Shown one piece after another: positions 14,379 through 22,822 of a stretch of 64,000 nt of DNA. Both the position numbers and the translations under genes were made by a program. Position 1 is the stretch's first letter. Each line of letters starts with the position of its first letter. This stretch comes from Clostridia bacterium (GTDB lineage Bacteria > Bacillota > Clostridia > Oscillospirales > Acutalibacteraceae), in contig JAKSQK010000001.1 of assembly GCA_024404145.1 (NCBI GenBank), positions 124,001-188,000 of the forward strand. Direction: 5' to 3'. The notes below the pieces were generated by a model that saw nothing but the letters and a program-made list of their open reading frames with translations, was not told the DNA's origin and did no database searches.

Positions 14379-16982
14379 TTGGATTATTCGCAAAAAAAAG
14401 CAATAACCCTTAATAATTCAAAAGAATTAAAGCTATCAACATTTTTGATAGCTTTGCTTTCCGCCGCCCTTATTTTTCTGCCGTATATAATAATGGGTAA
14501 CGGGTATTTTTTGTTTTACGGCGACTTTAACGCCCAGCAAATACCATTTTACCAAATGTGTCATAAAATGATAAAAGAGGGCAATGTTTTTTGGAATTGG
14601 CATACCGATTTAGGAGTCAATTTTATAGGTTCATATACCTTTTATCTGCTCGGAAGTCCGTTTTTTTGGCTAACAATACCGTTCCCGAACAGTTTTGTAC
14701 CCTATTTGATGGGTCCGCTTTTAATCCTTAAATTTGCCTGTGCATCGTTTACTGCATATCTTTATATAAGAAGATTTACGAGAACTCCCGAAGCGGCACG
14801 GCTCGGCGGTCTTCTTTATGCTTTTTGCGGTTTTTCGGTTTATAATATATTCTTTAATCATTTTCATGAGTCGATTATTTGTTTTCCGCTTTTGCTGTTA
14901 GCGCTTGAAATGCTCATAACCGAGAACAAAAGGGGAGTTTTCGCCTTGGCGGTTGCGCTTTGCGCCGTTGTAAACTATTTCTTTTTTTACGGAATGGTTG
15001 TTTTTGCCGTCATCTACTTTTTTGTAAGACTCTTTTCCGGTGCCGTAAAGCCGAAATTTTCGAGATTTGCAGTTGTTATATTTGAGGCGGTAATCGGTTT
15101 TCTTTTGGCGGGTGTTTTCATCTTGCCGTCGATTATGGCGATACTTGATAACAACCGAATTACAAGCGTTTTGCTCGGTTGGGACGCAATAACCTATGAC
15201 AGAGAACAGATTTATCTCAATATAATTGAATGTTTCTTCTTTCCGCCGGATATTCCGGCAAGACCGGTATTTTTCCCCGAAGCAAAGGTTGAATGGGCTT
15301 CGCTCGGCGGTTGGCTTCCGATTTTCGGTATGTGCGGAATATTTACGCTTTTTTCAGAGAAAAAGGGCTCGTGGTTAAAAAGAATAATAGCCGTTTGTAT
15401 TTTTATGGCATTTATCCCCATTCTGAACTGCGCATTTTATGCCTTTAATGTTCAGTATTATGCAAGATGGTTTTATATGCCGATACTTATGATGTGTCTT
15501 GCAACGGTTAATTTGCTCGAAGATAAAACCGTAAATTTCAGGTGCGGCTATAAATGGTCGGCATTTGTTACGGTGGCTTTTGCGCTTGTTATCGGATTTT
15601 TCCCTCAAAAAGACGAAAAAGGAAAAATAATATTCGGTTTATATACAAGGGAAGAAGGATATGCTTATACACTAAAATATTGGGTTGCGGTTTTAATAGC
15701 GGTATTGTCGCTTGTTATCCTGTTATTTCTTCTGAAAATGCGGAAAAAGGATTTGAAAAATTTCTTTAAGTATTCCGCCGTTTGCGTAAGCATTATGGCA
15801 ATAATTTACGGAAATGTCTTCATAATAAGCGGAAGAGCGCTTTCGGTGGGCTCAAACCGTCTGCTCAGAGATGACATTATCAATAACGGAGTTTATCTTG
15901 AAGATAACGATAATTTCAGAATAGATGTTTATGACGGGCTTGAAAACGACGGAATGTATTTGGGTCTTCCTTCGATAAATTCTTTCCATTCGGTAGTTCC
16001 CGCTTCTGTTACCGAGTTTTATACCTATATAGATGTTGAGCGCTCGGTAGCAAGCAGACCGAAAACCGATGTCCCTGCAATTAGGTCGCTTTTATCGGTC
16101 AAATATCTTCTTAATCCGATACAGGCAGATGCCTTTGTAGATGAAGAAGGAAATATGAAAATGCCCGATTATAAATTTCTTAAATCTTCGGGCGCATATA
16201 ATGTTTACGAAAACGAAAATTATGTACCGTTCGGATTTTCGTATAATTACTATATGACTGAGGACGATTTGAAAGGGTTTGACGGCAACCAAAAAAGCAG
16301 AATGATGCTTAAAGCAGTTCTTCTTAATGATGAGCAGATAAAGAAATACCGTGATTGTCTTAAAAACATAAGTGAATTGCCGAATGATGAGGAAAGCAAA
16401 ATCTCGTTATATCTGACCGATAATGATATGAAGGCAGACGCCGAGAATTTGCGCAAAACTTCGGCAACATTTTTCAAGAAAGACAACAACGGTTTTACGG
16501 CGAAAGTAAAACGGGATAACCGTTCGCTCGTATTTTTTTCGGTGCCGTATGATGAGGGATTTAAGGCGACCGTAAACGGACAGCCGGTTGAAATCGAAAA
16601 GGTCAATGTCGGTTTTATGGCAGTTGCCGTTCCTTCGGGCGAAAGCACGATTCGTTTTGAATATAAAACGCCGGGTCTTGCTGTCGGCTCATATATAACA
16701 ATAGGCGCTTTGGCAGTCTTTCTTATTTATTATTTGGCGGCCTCGGTATATATCCGAAATCACCCGAGCAATACCCACTATCCCGAAGGCGATAAACTAA
16801 TCGCAAAATGGCAAAAAGATGATATTGCCGATATGGAGTTTGTTTTTGATGAAATTTCTTCTTTTGAAGAAAGCAGTATTTTGGATAAAGAAAAAATTGA
16901 ACAGGCAAGGTTCGATTTTGAAGCCGACGATAAGTTATCAAACGATGGGTTTACCGTAAAAACCGAAATATTTGATGAATAA
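14379..16982 (+). CDS. YfhO family polytopic membrane protein
   Basis: An 867-residue integral membrane protein. About 12-14 hydrophobic segments fill residues 20-500, with the loop GDFNAQQIPFYQ (about 50) and YARWFYMPIL (about 360) typical of the family. A soluble extracytoplasmic region (about 510-750) is followed by a last TM (about 765-790) and an unusually long acidic tail of about 75 residues. Family members are GT-C-like proteins; B. subtilis YfhO is needed for glycosylating lipoteichoic acid, so a lipid-linked sugar transfer role in the envelope is plausible. The start is TTG at 14379, 8 bases after AAGGAG; the nearer ATG is in another frame. Confidence 0.88.
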   Translation: MDYSQKKAITLNNSKELKLSTFLIALLSAALIFLPYIIMGNGYFLFYGDFNAQQIPFYQMCHKMIKEGNVFWNWHTDLGVNFIGSYTFYLLGSPFFWLTIPFPNSFVPYLMGPLLILKFACASFTAYLYIRRFTRTPEAARLGGLLYAFCGFSVYNIFFNHFHESIICFPLLLLALEMLITENKRGVFALAVALCAVVNYFFFYGMVVFAVIYFFVRLFSGAVKPKFSRFAVVIFEAVIGFLLAGVFILPSIMAILDNNRITSVLLGWDAITYDREQIYLNIIECFFFPPDIPARPVFFPEAKVEWASLGGWLPIFGMCGIFTLFSEKKGSWLKRIIAVCIFMAFIPILNCAFYAFNVQYYARWFYMPILMMCLATVNLLEDKTVNFRCGYKWSAFVTVAFALVIGFFPQKDEKGKIIFGLYTREEGYAYTLKYWVAVLIAVLSLVILLFLLKMRKKDLKNFFKYSAVCVSIMAIIYGNVFIISGRALSVGSNRLLRDDIINNGVYLEDNDNFRIDVYDGLENDGMYLGLPSINSFHSVVPASVTEFYTYIDVERSVASRPKTDVPAIRSLLSVKYLLNPIQADAFVDEEGNMKMPDYKFLKSSGAYNVYENENYVPFGFSYNYYMTEDDLKGFDGNQKSRMMLKAVLLNDEQIKKYRDCLKNISELPNDEESKISLYLTDNDMKADAENLRKTSATFFKKDNNGFTAKVKRDNRSLVFFSVPYDEGFKATVNGQPVEIEKVNVGFMAVAVPSGESTIRFEYKTPGLAVGSYITIGALAVFLIYYLAASVYIRNHPSNTHYPEGDKLIAKWQKDDIADMEFVFDEISSFEESSILDKEKIEQARFDFEADDKLSNDGFTVKTEIFDE

Positions 16983-16985
16983 TTG

Positions 16986-17014
16986 TTGACTAAATCTCGG
17001 GCTGCTGTTATAAT
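16986..17014 (+). promoter_or_regulatory. Promoter of the TPP riboswitch/thiT unit
   Basis: TTGACT (16986-16991), a 17-base spacer and TATAAT (17009-17014), only a few bases after the yfhO-like stop and just upstream of the riboswitch. Confidence 0.75.
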
Positions 17015-17031
17015 AAATATGCAGTTGAAAA

Positions 17032-17131
17032 TTAGGGAGCTGGATTAAGTTCGGCTGAGAGGGAGTTGTCATTTATGGCTATACTCCGACCTGTAACCTG
17101 ATGCGGATAATGCCGCCGTAGGGAAATAGCA
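17032..17131 (+). promoter_or_regulatory. TPP (thiamin pyrophosphate) riboswitch
   Basis: The THI-element aptamer is clear. P1 starts near TTAGGGAGC; GGCTGAGAGGG (about 17052) forms the pyrimidine-binding J-region; CCTGTAACCTGATGCGGATA (about 17090) and ATGCCGCCGTAGGGAA form the pyrophosphate-binding side. It precedes an intrinsic terminator and the thiamin transporter gene, so TPP binding should favour termination. Confidence 0.96.
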
Positions 17132-17142
17132 ATTTAATTTAT

Positions 17143-17179
17143 ATTGCCGCAGGTCAATTTTCCTGCGGCAATTTTTTTA
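17143..17179 (+). terminator. Riboswitch-controlled terminator
   Basis: TTGCCGCAGG pairs with CCTGCGGCAA, followed by TTTTTTT. It is the expression platform of the TPP riboswitch. Confidence 0.92.
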
Positions 17180-17203
17180 TTAGGGAAGTATATGGTGAAT
17201 TTT

Positions 17204-17743
17204 ATGGAAAACTCAAAAAAACCTCTTTACAAATTATGCGAATGTGCAGTTTTAGTTGCAATATCCGTTGCGGTATCTTTTTTTGAAATCAAGATAGGCG
17301 CACTTGGCGGCTCGGTAGATTTCGTTATGATTCCGCTGTTTATTATTTGTTATCGGCATGGCATAAGATACAGTTTTATCAGTTGTTTTTGTTTTGCACT
17401 TTTATACTGCCTCGTCGGCGGAAAATTCGGTTACGGTTTGCCGAGCGTAATTCTTGATTATCTTCTTGCCTATACTGTCATCGGTTTTAGCGGATTCTTT
17501 TCTCAAAAGTCGAAACTTATAGAGGTTTCTGTTTTTGTCGGTTGCCTTTTAAGGTTTTCTGTTCATTTTATAAGCGGAATAACGCTTTATAGAATTGCAA
17601 CGGCAACCGAAGTCGCAGGTGTTGTAACATCAAATGCCGTTTTATTCTCGCTTATTTATAACGGACTTTATATGTTGCCAAATACGGTTTTTGCAATAAT
17701 AATTATGTCGTTACTTCGAATACCGCTTAAAAAATTAAAATAA
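17204..17743 (+). CDS. thiT: Energy-coupled thiamin transporter S component ThiT
   Basis: A 179-residue membrane protein with about six TM helices. The S-component signature region GGSVDFVMIPLFIICYRHG (about residues 36-54), YCLVGGKFGYG and the late YNGLYMLPN fit ThiT (YuaJ). It binds thiamin in the membrane and passes it in with an ECF energising module (EcfA/A'/T), which is not in this window. The frame runs upstream through the terminator, which cannot be coding. ATG 17204 with GGTGA six bases before is preferred; ATG 17192 after AGGGAAG is an alternative. The TPP riboswitch directly upstream supports the substrate. Confidence 0.93.
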   Translation: MENSKKPLYKLCECAVLVAISVAVSFFEIKIGALGGSVDFVMIPLFIICYRHGIRYSFISCFCFALLYCLVGGKFGYGLPSVILDYLLAYTVIGFSGFFSQKSKLIEVSVFVGCLLRFSVHFISGITLYRIATATEVAGVVTSNAVLFSLIYNGLYMLPNTVFAIIIMSLLRIPLKKLK

Positions 17744-17753
17744 ATTATGTAAT

Positions 17754-17787
17754 AAAAGCCCGATTTTTTCGGGCTTTTATTTTTTTG
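17754..17787. terminator. Bidirectional terminator after thiT
   Basis: AAAAGCCCG pairs with CGGGCTTTT, flanked by A- and T-runs. It serves thiT on the plus strand and the convergent DUF11 gene on the minus strand. Confidence 0.85.
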
Positions 17788-18645
17788 TTAAACAGTTCCG
17801 GTAACGGTAAGGGTTGCTCTTCCGGGATTTACTGTTATTTCGCCGGTTGTGGGATTAGTTGTATAGGTTGCGGCAGGAACGGCAATTTGACCGGGAACCG
17901 TAGCAAATTGACCTGTTGTTGCGTCATAAGTGTAACCGGTTGTAATCGGTAAATCGGCACCGTTAAGAGTAGCCGAAACATTTGTCAGTATCGGATTGAA
18001 TGTGTCGTTAACAACGGCATTTTCAGTATCGGCAACAGCAGTATTACCATAGTTTTCAATTAGGAAAGTATAGGTTATAGGACTGTTTTGCGTTACGGTA
18101 TTGGGAGTAATTGATTTTGTTATTCTCAAATTCGGCTCGGCGAGAGGAACGGCAGTTTCCGAAGCCAAAATCGGCTCGGTAAGACCTGCTCCCGTTGCCG
18201 TAACGGTATTGTTTATTGAGGTTCCGTTTGCGAGAGGTGCAAACTGCGTTGTTCTTGTATCATAGGCGATAACGGCATTGCTTCCGGCAGGAATTGTTAT
18301 TCCGGTTATTGCCATAGGCGGACCTGCCGTAACGGTAGGTGCAGTTGTCTGCAAAACTCCGTCAACATAAAACTTTATAGTGCCGTCAACATAGTTTAGG
18401 GGATAAACGGTTGTTGCGCCGAAGGCATATCCGCCTAAATTGTCCTGCAATGTTAAGTTGGTAAGCGGAGTGTTACCGGTGTTTACAAGACTTATGATAT
18501 AGGAAATATTATCATTTCCTGAATATTGATTATTAACCGCTCTTTTGGTCAAAGAAAGTGTATCCAAAATTTCGCCTGTTACGATATTTGAATTATAGGT
18601 TTGACCGTTAAATAAGAGTGAAGCTTGGTTAGTAAATTGAGGCAT
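17788..18645 (-). CDS. DUF11-type repeat protein without a signal peptide
   Basis: A 285-residue Thr/Asn/Val-rich beta-repeat protein. It begins MPQFTNQASLLFNGQTYNSN and holds two DUF11-like units, one with SYIISLVNTGNTPLTNLTL (about residues 45-65) and one with SPITYTFLIENYGNTAVAD (about 180-200), each ending in the family's NLTL/VNDTF-type strand. DUF11 units are usually in secreted surface or adhesion proteins, yet no signal peptide, TM or sorting motif is seen here. Homologues opening with MPQFTNQA occur in spore-formers, so a spore-coat or mother-cell role is possible but unproven. Start ATG 18643-18645 follows AAAGGG. Its base usage is richer in ACC/GTT/GGA than its neighbours. Confidence 0.7.
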   Translation of the reverse strand: MPQFTNQASLLFNGQTYNSNIVTGEILDTLSLTKRAVNNQYSGNDNISYIISLVNTGNTPLTNLTLQDNLGGYAFGATTVYPLNYVDGTIKFYVDGVLQTTAPTVTAGPPMAITGITIPAGSNAVIAYDTRTTQFAPLANGTSINNTVTATGAGLTEPILASETAVPLAEPNLRITKSITPNTVTQNSPITYTFLIENYGNTAVADTENAVVNDTFNPILTNVSATLNGADLPITTGYTYDATTGQFATVPGQIAVPAATYTTNPTTGEITVNPGRATLTVTGTV

Positions 18646-18711
18646 AAAAAAACCCTTTCTTTTTAATTTGCATAGTATATGCAATACATAATATGAATTT
18701 TTTTGCCATTT

Positions 18712-18741
18712 GTTCTATTTGGGACAATCCTCTCATATCAT
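18712..18741 (+). promoter_or_regulatory. Putative sigma-E promoter of the spoIIIA operon
   Basis: GTTCTATT (18712-18719) and CATATCAT (18734-18741), 14 bases apart, resemble the mother-cell sigma-E consensus (GTCATATT and CATACAAT; 6 of 8 matches each). No sigma-A-type promoter is visible here. The position, 20 bases before spoIIIAA, fits the known sigma-E control of this operon. Confidence 0.6.
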
Positions 18742-18760
18742 TTAATGGATGTGAGAAATT

Positions 18761-19678
18761 ATGGAAGATTTGGCGGCATTTGAAAACTGCCTATATGCGA
18801 TTCCTCAAAGAATGAAAGAAATTCTTTCCGCTCTGCCGAGCGGTACAAAAGCAGAGGTTCAGGAGATACGAATCAGAAATAATCTCCCTTTATGCCTAAC
18901 CGTAAAAGGCAAACCTCTGTTTGTTCTTGCCGACGGACAAACTTCGGTATTCAAGGATATGGCATTCATTTGTAACAGCGAAGATACGCAAGAATGTTTG
19001 CGGCTTCTTGTTAAACACTCTGTTTTTGCGCATACAGATGAGATAAAAAACGGTTTTATAAGAATGAACGGCGGAAACAGAGCAGGAATATGCGGAACAT
19101 TTTCCGCCGACGGTATGATAAGCAATATAAGCGGAATTAACATAAGAATTGCAAGGCAAATAATCGGGTGCGCCGAAGGAATATACGATAAACTTATCGG
19201 CGGAATACTTGTTTTGGGGGCGCCCGGAAGCGGAAAAACAACACTTATAAGAGATTTGGTAAGACTTAAATCAAATCGGGGAAAAAGGGTATCCGTTGTT
19301 GATACAAGGGGAGAAATATCCGCAATGAACTATGGCGTTTCTCCGTTTGATTTAGGGGCTAATACCGATACATATTTGATAGAAAATAAAGCGCTTGGAA
19401 TTGAAATGGCGCTAAGGACAATGTTTCCCGATGTTATAGCATTTGATGAAATAGGCAGTATTTCGGAACTTGTTGCCGTTAAGATGAGTTTCAACGGCGG
19501 TGCCGAGATTATAACTTCCGCCCATATCGGAAACGAAATGCAGATAAATGATAGGGAGATTATAAAAAAACTTCTTGATTTGAGGGCGGTAGAAACGGTT
19601 GTTTTTTTGCCGAAGAATATCGGCGGAGAAATTAAAATCAAAAGAATAGAGGAAATAAAAAATGATAGTATTTTTTAA
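18761..19678 (+). CDS. spoIIIAA: Stage III sporulation protein AA (secretion-type ATPase)
   Basis: A 305-residue ATPase of the mother-cell side of the SpoIIIA-SpoIIQ channel between mother cell and forespore. Walker A is LGAPGSGKTTLIRDLVR (about residues 150-166), followed by VSVVDTRGEIS (about 178), the Walker B-like VIAFDEIG (about 232) and ITSAHIGNEM (about 252). Length and order are typical. It is the first gene of a complete eight-gene spoIIIA operon in canonical order, with overlapping or closely spaced genes throughout. It shows that the organism belongs to an endospore-forming lineage. Confidence 0.96.
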   Translation: MEDLAAFENCLYAIPQRMKEILSALPSGTKAEVQEIRIRNNLPLCLTVKGKPLFVLADGQTSVFKDMAFICNSEDTQECLRLLVKHSVFAHTDEIKNGFIRMNGGNRAGICGTFSADGMISNISGINIRIARQIIGCAEGIYDKLIGGILVLGAPGSGKTTLIRDLVRLKSNRGKRVSVVDTRGEISAMNYGVSPFDLGANTDTYLIENKALGIEMALRTMFPDVIAFDEIGSISELVAVKMSFNGGAEIITSAHIGNEMQINDREIIKKLLDLRAVETVVFLPKNIGGEIKIKRIEEIKNDSIF

Positions 19679-20120
19679 GGCGGTAGGGTTTTGCTTTCTT
19701 GCTTTTTCGGGCTTTGGAATAGGGGTGTATAAATCTTCTGATTTGAAGAAAAAACGGGATAATATGCTGGATTTTTGTTTAGGTCTTAAAAGTTTGGCGG
19801 AAGAAATCAGAATAAGCGCAGAGGAGATTTTTCCGCTTGTTAAACGGGCATTTTCCGAATATTCACTCTTTGATATAACAACCGAAAAAATCAGGGTTAA
19901 AAGCGGTGCTTTTTTAAGGAAAGACGAAGAAAAGGCAAACGAGTTTTTGATGCAACTCGGAACAAGCGATAAAAAGGGCGAATGCGAAAAAATTTCGGCA
20001 TACGGCGACCTTTTTTACGAAAGATATCAAGAACTAAACAAAGAATACGGGCAAAAATCCAAAGTTTATAAAACGGTCGGATTTTGTGTCGGGGTAACAC
20101 TCGGCCTGTTTATAATTTAG
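19662..20120 (+). CDS. spoIIIAB: Stage III sporulation protein AB
   Basis: A 152-residue protein with an N-terminal TM (residues 3-20), a cytoplasmic helical domain (KRDNMLDFCLGLKSLAEEIR about 31-50) and a C-terminal hydrophobic segment (GFCVGVTLGLFII). It is related to GspF-like secretion platform proteins and is part of the SpoIIIA feeding-tube complex. It starts inside the end of spoIIIAA, with GAGG before the ATG. Confidence 0.93.
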   Translation: MIVFFKAVGFCFLAFSGFGIGVYKSSDLKKKRDNMLDFCLGLKSLAEEIRISAEEIFPLVKRAFSEYSLFDITTEKIRVKSGAFLRKDEEKANEFLMQLGTSDKKGECEKISAYGDLFYERYQELNKEYGQKSKVYKTVGFCVGVTLGLFII

Positions 20121-20129
20121 GTGAAAAAA

Positions 20130-20324
20130 ATGAATGTTGATTTTATTTTCAAAATAGCCGCTATCGGCATTATTGTAACGGTTCTGAATCTGCTTCTTGT
20201 CCGCTTCGGCCGAGAGGAACAGGCAATGCTCACAACCCTTGCGGGACTTGTTGTCGTTTTGCTTATGATTGTAAAATCAATAGCCGAACTTTTTTCGGAG
20301 ATAAAAGGACTTTTCGGATTATGA
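20130..20324 (+). CDS. spoIIIAC: Stage III sporulation protein AC
   Basis: A 64-residue protein with two hydrophobic helices (about residues 7-24 and 30-52), exactly the size and layout of SpoIIIAC, a small membrane subunit of the SpoIIIA channel. ATG at 20130 with AGGTGA just upstream is preferred over GTG at 20121; the ribosome-binding site lies over the spoIIIAB stop. The last codons overlap the spoIIIAD start. Confidence 0.93.
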   Translation: MNVDFIFKIAAIGIIVTVLNLLLVRFGREEQAMLTTLAGLVVVLLMIVKSIAELFSEIKGLFGL

Positions 20325-20716
20325 CGGCATTGGTTTTGAAAATCATACTGATTTTGCTTTTGGGTTCGGTTTTGGTGATTATGCTTAAACCGAACCGACC
20401 GGAAATCGGTATTTTGCTATCGGTCGGCATATCGACTGTTGCAATTTCCTTTATAATTAAATCTTTTTATAACCCCATTAAATCGTTGCTGGACATTTAT
20501 AATAAAACAACGGCAAACGGCTTTAACATCTCGGTTGTAATAAAAGCGGTAATAATATCATATCTAACGCAGTTTTGCGCCGATACCTGTCGGGATTTCG
20601 GGCTTAGCGCAATAGCCGAAAAAGCCGAATTAACAGGTAAATGCGCAATTTTGGTTTTATCCGTTCCTTTAATAAATTCCGTTCTTAAAACCGCTTTGGA
20701 ACTTACAAAACTATGA
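20321..20716 (+). CDS. spoIIIAD: Stage III sporulation protein AD
   Basis: A 131-residue polytopic membrane protein with about four helices. The ending, with YLTQFCADTCRDFGLSAIAEKAELTGK (in two blocks, about residues 87-113) and VPLINSVLKTALEL, is characteristic of SpoIIIAD. It starts at ATG overlapping the spoIIIAC stop (ATGA type) and its own stop overlaps the spoIIIAE start. Confidence 0.95.
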   Translation: MTALVLKIILILLLGSVLVIMLKPNRPEIGILLSVGISTVAISFIIKSFYNPIKSLLDIYNKTTANGFNISVVIKAVIISYLTQFCADTCRDFGLSAIAEKAELTGKCAILVLSVPLINSVLKTALELTKL

Positions 20717-21834
20717 AAAAAATCTTGAAAATATCGCTTTTAATTTTAGTTCTCGGGGTTCTTTTTTCTCCGAAATGCTTTGCGGAGCAAACCGAAGAAA
20801 ACGATTGTTTTGAACTTATAGGTGCAGATAAACTTTATCAGATAATTGATGATAACGGCAAAGATTTTTTTAATCGGTATGATATAGATATAAGAGATTA
20901 TTCATGGGTTAATAAACTAAGCGCCGAAAATGTTTTTTCGCAGCTTTTCGAAATATGCAAAAACGGGTTTATAACCCCAATAAAATCAGGGGTTTCTTTG
21001 CTTTGCATTATATTGATATCCGCCGGTCTTTCATCGTTTGATTTCAAAAACGGAGTTGCAAAGGCGGTAACGATAGCCGCAACGCTCAGTATGGCGCTTA
21101 TAGTTGTTGCAAATATTTGGTCTTGCATAACCGCATCGGCATCGGCATTAAAATACATTAGCGGTTTTATGCTTTCTTTCGTGCCGATATTTATTCTTGC
21201 CGTGTCGCTGTCGGGTGCGCCGATAACGGGCGCCGCTTCTGGCGGACTTATTCTTTTATCGGCAGATGTAATTTCCTATTTTTCTTCAAGTTATGTTTTA
21301 CCGATAATGGGCGGATATTTAGGACTTAATCTCGCTTCTTCTATATCACCGCCTCATCTGCTCTCGGAACTTGCCGAAATGATAAAAAAAGCCGTTGTTT
21401 GGTCGCTTTCGTTCATATTTACGGTTTTTATAGGTGTTATAGGAATACAAAGTTCTGTAAATGCAGCGGCAGACAGTTTTACGATGAAAACGGCAAAATT
21501 CATAATCGGTACCTGCGTTCCGATAGCAGGTGGAGCGCTGAGCGAATCTGCAAATACCATATATGCTTCTATGAATGTTCTTAAATCTTCTATCGGAATA
21601 TACGGTGTTTTGGCGGTTGCGATAGCCGTTATACCGCTTCTTGTTGAAATACTTATTTGGAAAGGTGTCCTTGGTGTTTGCAACAGTATTTCCAAAGGAT
21701 TTTCGCAAACACCGATTTCTCTTTTTTTGTCTTCGATAAATTCGCTTCTCTCGGTTCTTATAGCCGTTATGCTCTTTTGCGGCGGTTTGTTCATAATTTC
21801 TTTAAGCGTTGTAGTTATGGTGGCAAAGGTATGA
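20713..21834 (+). CDS. spoIIIAE: Stage III sporulation protein AE
   Basis: A 373-residue protein with a cleavable-type signal (KILKISLLILVLGVLFSPKCFA, residues 3-24, shown in part) and seven to eight TM helices from about residue 90. Conserved features include ASGGLILLSADVISYFSSSYVLP-type sequence (about 173-195) and the C-terminal ISLFLSSINSLLSVLIAVM. It is the largest membrane subunit of the SpoIIIA complex. It is translationally coupled by ATGA overlaps at both ends. Confidence 0.95.
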   Translation: MKKILKISLLILVLGVLFSPKCFAEQTEENDCFELIGADKLYQIIDDNGKDFFNRYDIDIRDYSWVNKLSAENVFSQLFEICKNGFITPIKSGVSLLCIILISAGLSSFDFKNGVAKAVTIAATLSMALIVVANIWSCITASASALKYISGFMLSFVPIFILAVSLSGAPITGAASGGLILLSADVISYFSSSYVLPIMGGYLGLNLASSISPPHLLSELAEMIKKAVVWSLSFIFTVFIGVIGIQSSVNAAADSFTMKTAKFIIGTCVPIAGGALSESANTIYASMNVLKSSIGIYGVLAVAIAVIPLLVEILIWKGVLGVCNSISKGFSQTPISLFLSSINSLLSVLIAVMLFCGGLFIISLSVVVMVAKV

Positions 21835-22253
21835 AAGAATTAAGCGCATTTATTATTTCTTTTTGTATAGTTTGTTCGGTTGTAGGTGGGCTCGGCATTA
21901 TTTTCCCGAGCGGCAAAATGAAAAAATCGGTTGAGTTTATTTCGGTTATTTTTATTATTGCTTCGTTTTTAGGCATTTTTTGCATCGGTTTTAAGTTCGA
22001 TTATAAACCGAGTTTTGATGATTTTGATGTTGTTTCCGAAGCTTCCGATGTTGATATAACAACCGAAATTTTCAAAAATGCGCTTAAAAATAACAATGTT
22101 GATTTTGAAAAAATGACAATAATTAAGGATAAAAACGAATTCGGCAGCATAGTTATTAGTAAAGTAATACTTTATACAAAAGAACCAAGAGAAAAGATAA
22201 TGAAAATCATCGGCAACGGCGCCGAATACGAGGTTGAAGTTATAAATGATTGA
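21831..22253 (+). CDS. spoIIIAF: Stage III sporulation protein AF
   Basis: A 140-residue protein with two N-terminal TM helices (about residues 5-24 and 33-52) and a C-terminal extracytoplasmic domain. In SpoIIIAF-family proteins this domain has a ring-building-motif-like fold. The frame is open far upstream inside spoIIIAE; ATG 21831, overlapping the spoIIIAE TGA, gives the correct family length. The end overlaps spoIIIAG. Confidence 0.92.
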   Translation: MKELSAFIISFCIVCSVVGGLGIIFPSGKMKKSVEFISVIFIIASFLGIFCIGFKFDYKPSFDDFDVVSEASDVDITTEIFKNALKNNNVDFEKMTIIKDKNEFGSIVISKVILYTKEPREKIMKIIGNGAEYEVEVIND

Positions 22254-22782
22254 AAAGCTTAAAGAAATAACCGAAAAGTATAAGAACCCGAAAACACTTG
22301 TGATAATCGGAGTAGTCGGAATAATTTTTATTGCAGCAGCTTCGTTTTTTTCGGGCGAAAATACCGGAGTCAAAAGCGAAAATTCTGTTTTCGATACCGA
22401 AGAATACCGAAAAACGCTCGAAAAGGAAGTATCGGGCATCGTTTACGGCATAACGGGCGATAAACGGTCAACGGTTGTTGTAACGCTTCAAAACGGTATT
22501 AGATATTCCTATGCCGATGATACAAAAACCGATTCCGACCTTACAGATACCGAAAAAACAAAACAGTCAAGGAAAAGCAGTCAGTCATCGCATATAACGG
22601 TTAAGGACTCAAACGGCGAAGAAAAAGCGCTTGTCGTTACCGAAAATATGCCCGAAATAAGGGGAGTTGCGATTATTTGCGAAAACGGTGAGCAGGAATA
22701 TCTGGCGGAAAAGATAAAAAGTGCCGTAATTGCGGCCCTCGATATAACATCAAAACGGGTATATATAACAGGTAAAAATTAA
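22246..22782 (+). CDS. spoIIIAG: Stage III sporulation protein AG
   Basis: A 178-residue protein with one TM helix (about residues 17-36) and a ring-building-motif domain that, in known homologues, forms a large ring in the intermembrane space. EYRKTLEKEVSGIVYGITGD (about 50-70) and MPEIRGVAIICENG (about 142) are family-typical. It has a serine/lysine-rich insertion (KQSRKSSQSSH) in the middle, as in other SpoIIIAG proteins. Confidence 0.94.
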   Translation: MIEKLKEITEKYKNPKTLVIIGVVGIIFIAAASFFSGENTGVKSENSVFDTEEYRKTLEKEVSGIVYGITGDKRSTVVVTLQNGIRYSYADDTKTDSDLTDTEKTKQSRKSSQSSHITVKDSNGEEKALVVTENMPEIRGVAIICENGEQEYLAEKIKSAVIAALDITSKRVYITGKN

Positions 22783-22822
22783 ACTGTTTTTATATATAAA
22801 GCTATGAAAGGGAGAAAAGTTT

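Noticed and set aside
21657-21830. Long N-terminal extension of SpoIIIAF
   Set aside because: It lies inside spoIIIAE; the family start is the ATG at 21831 overlapping the spoIIIAE stop.
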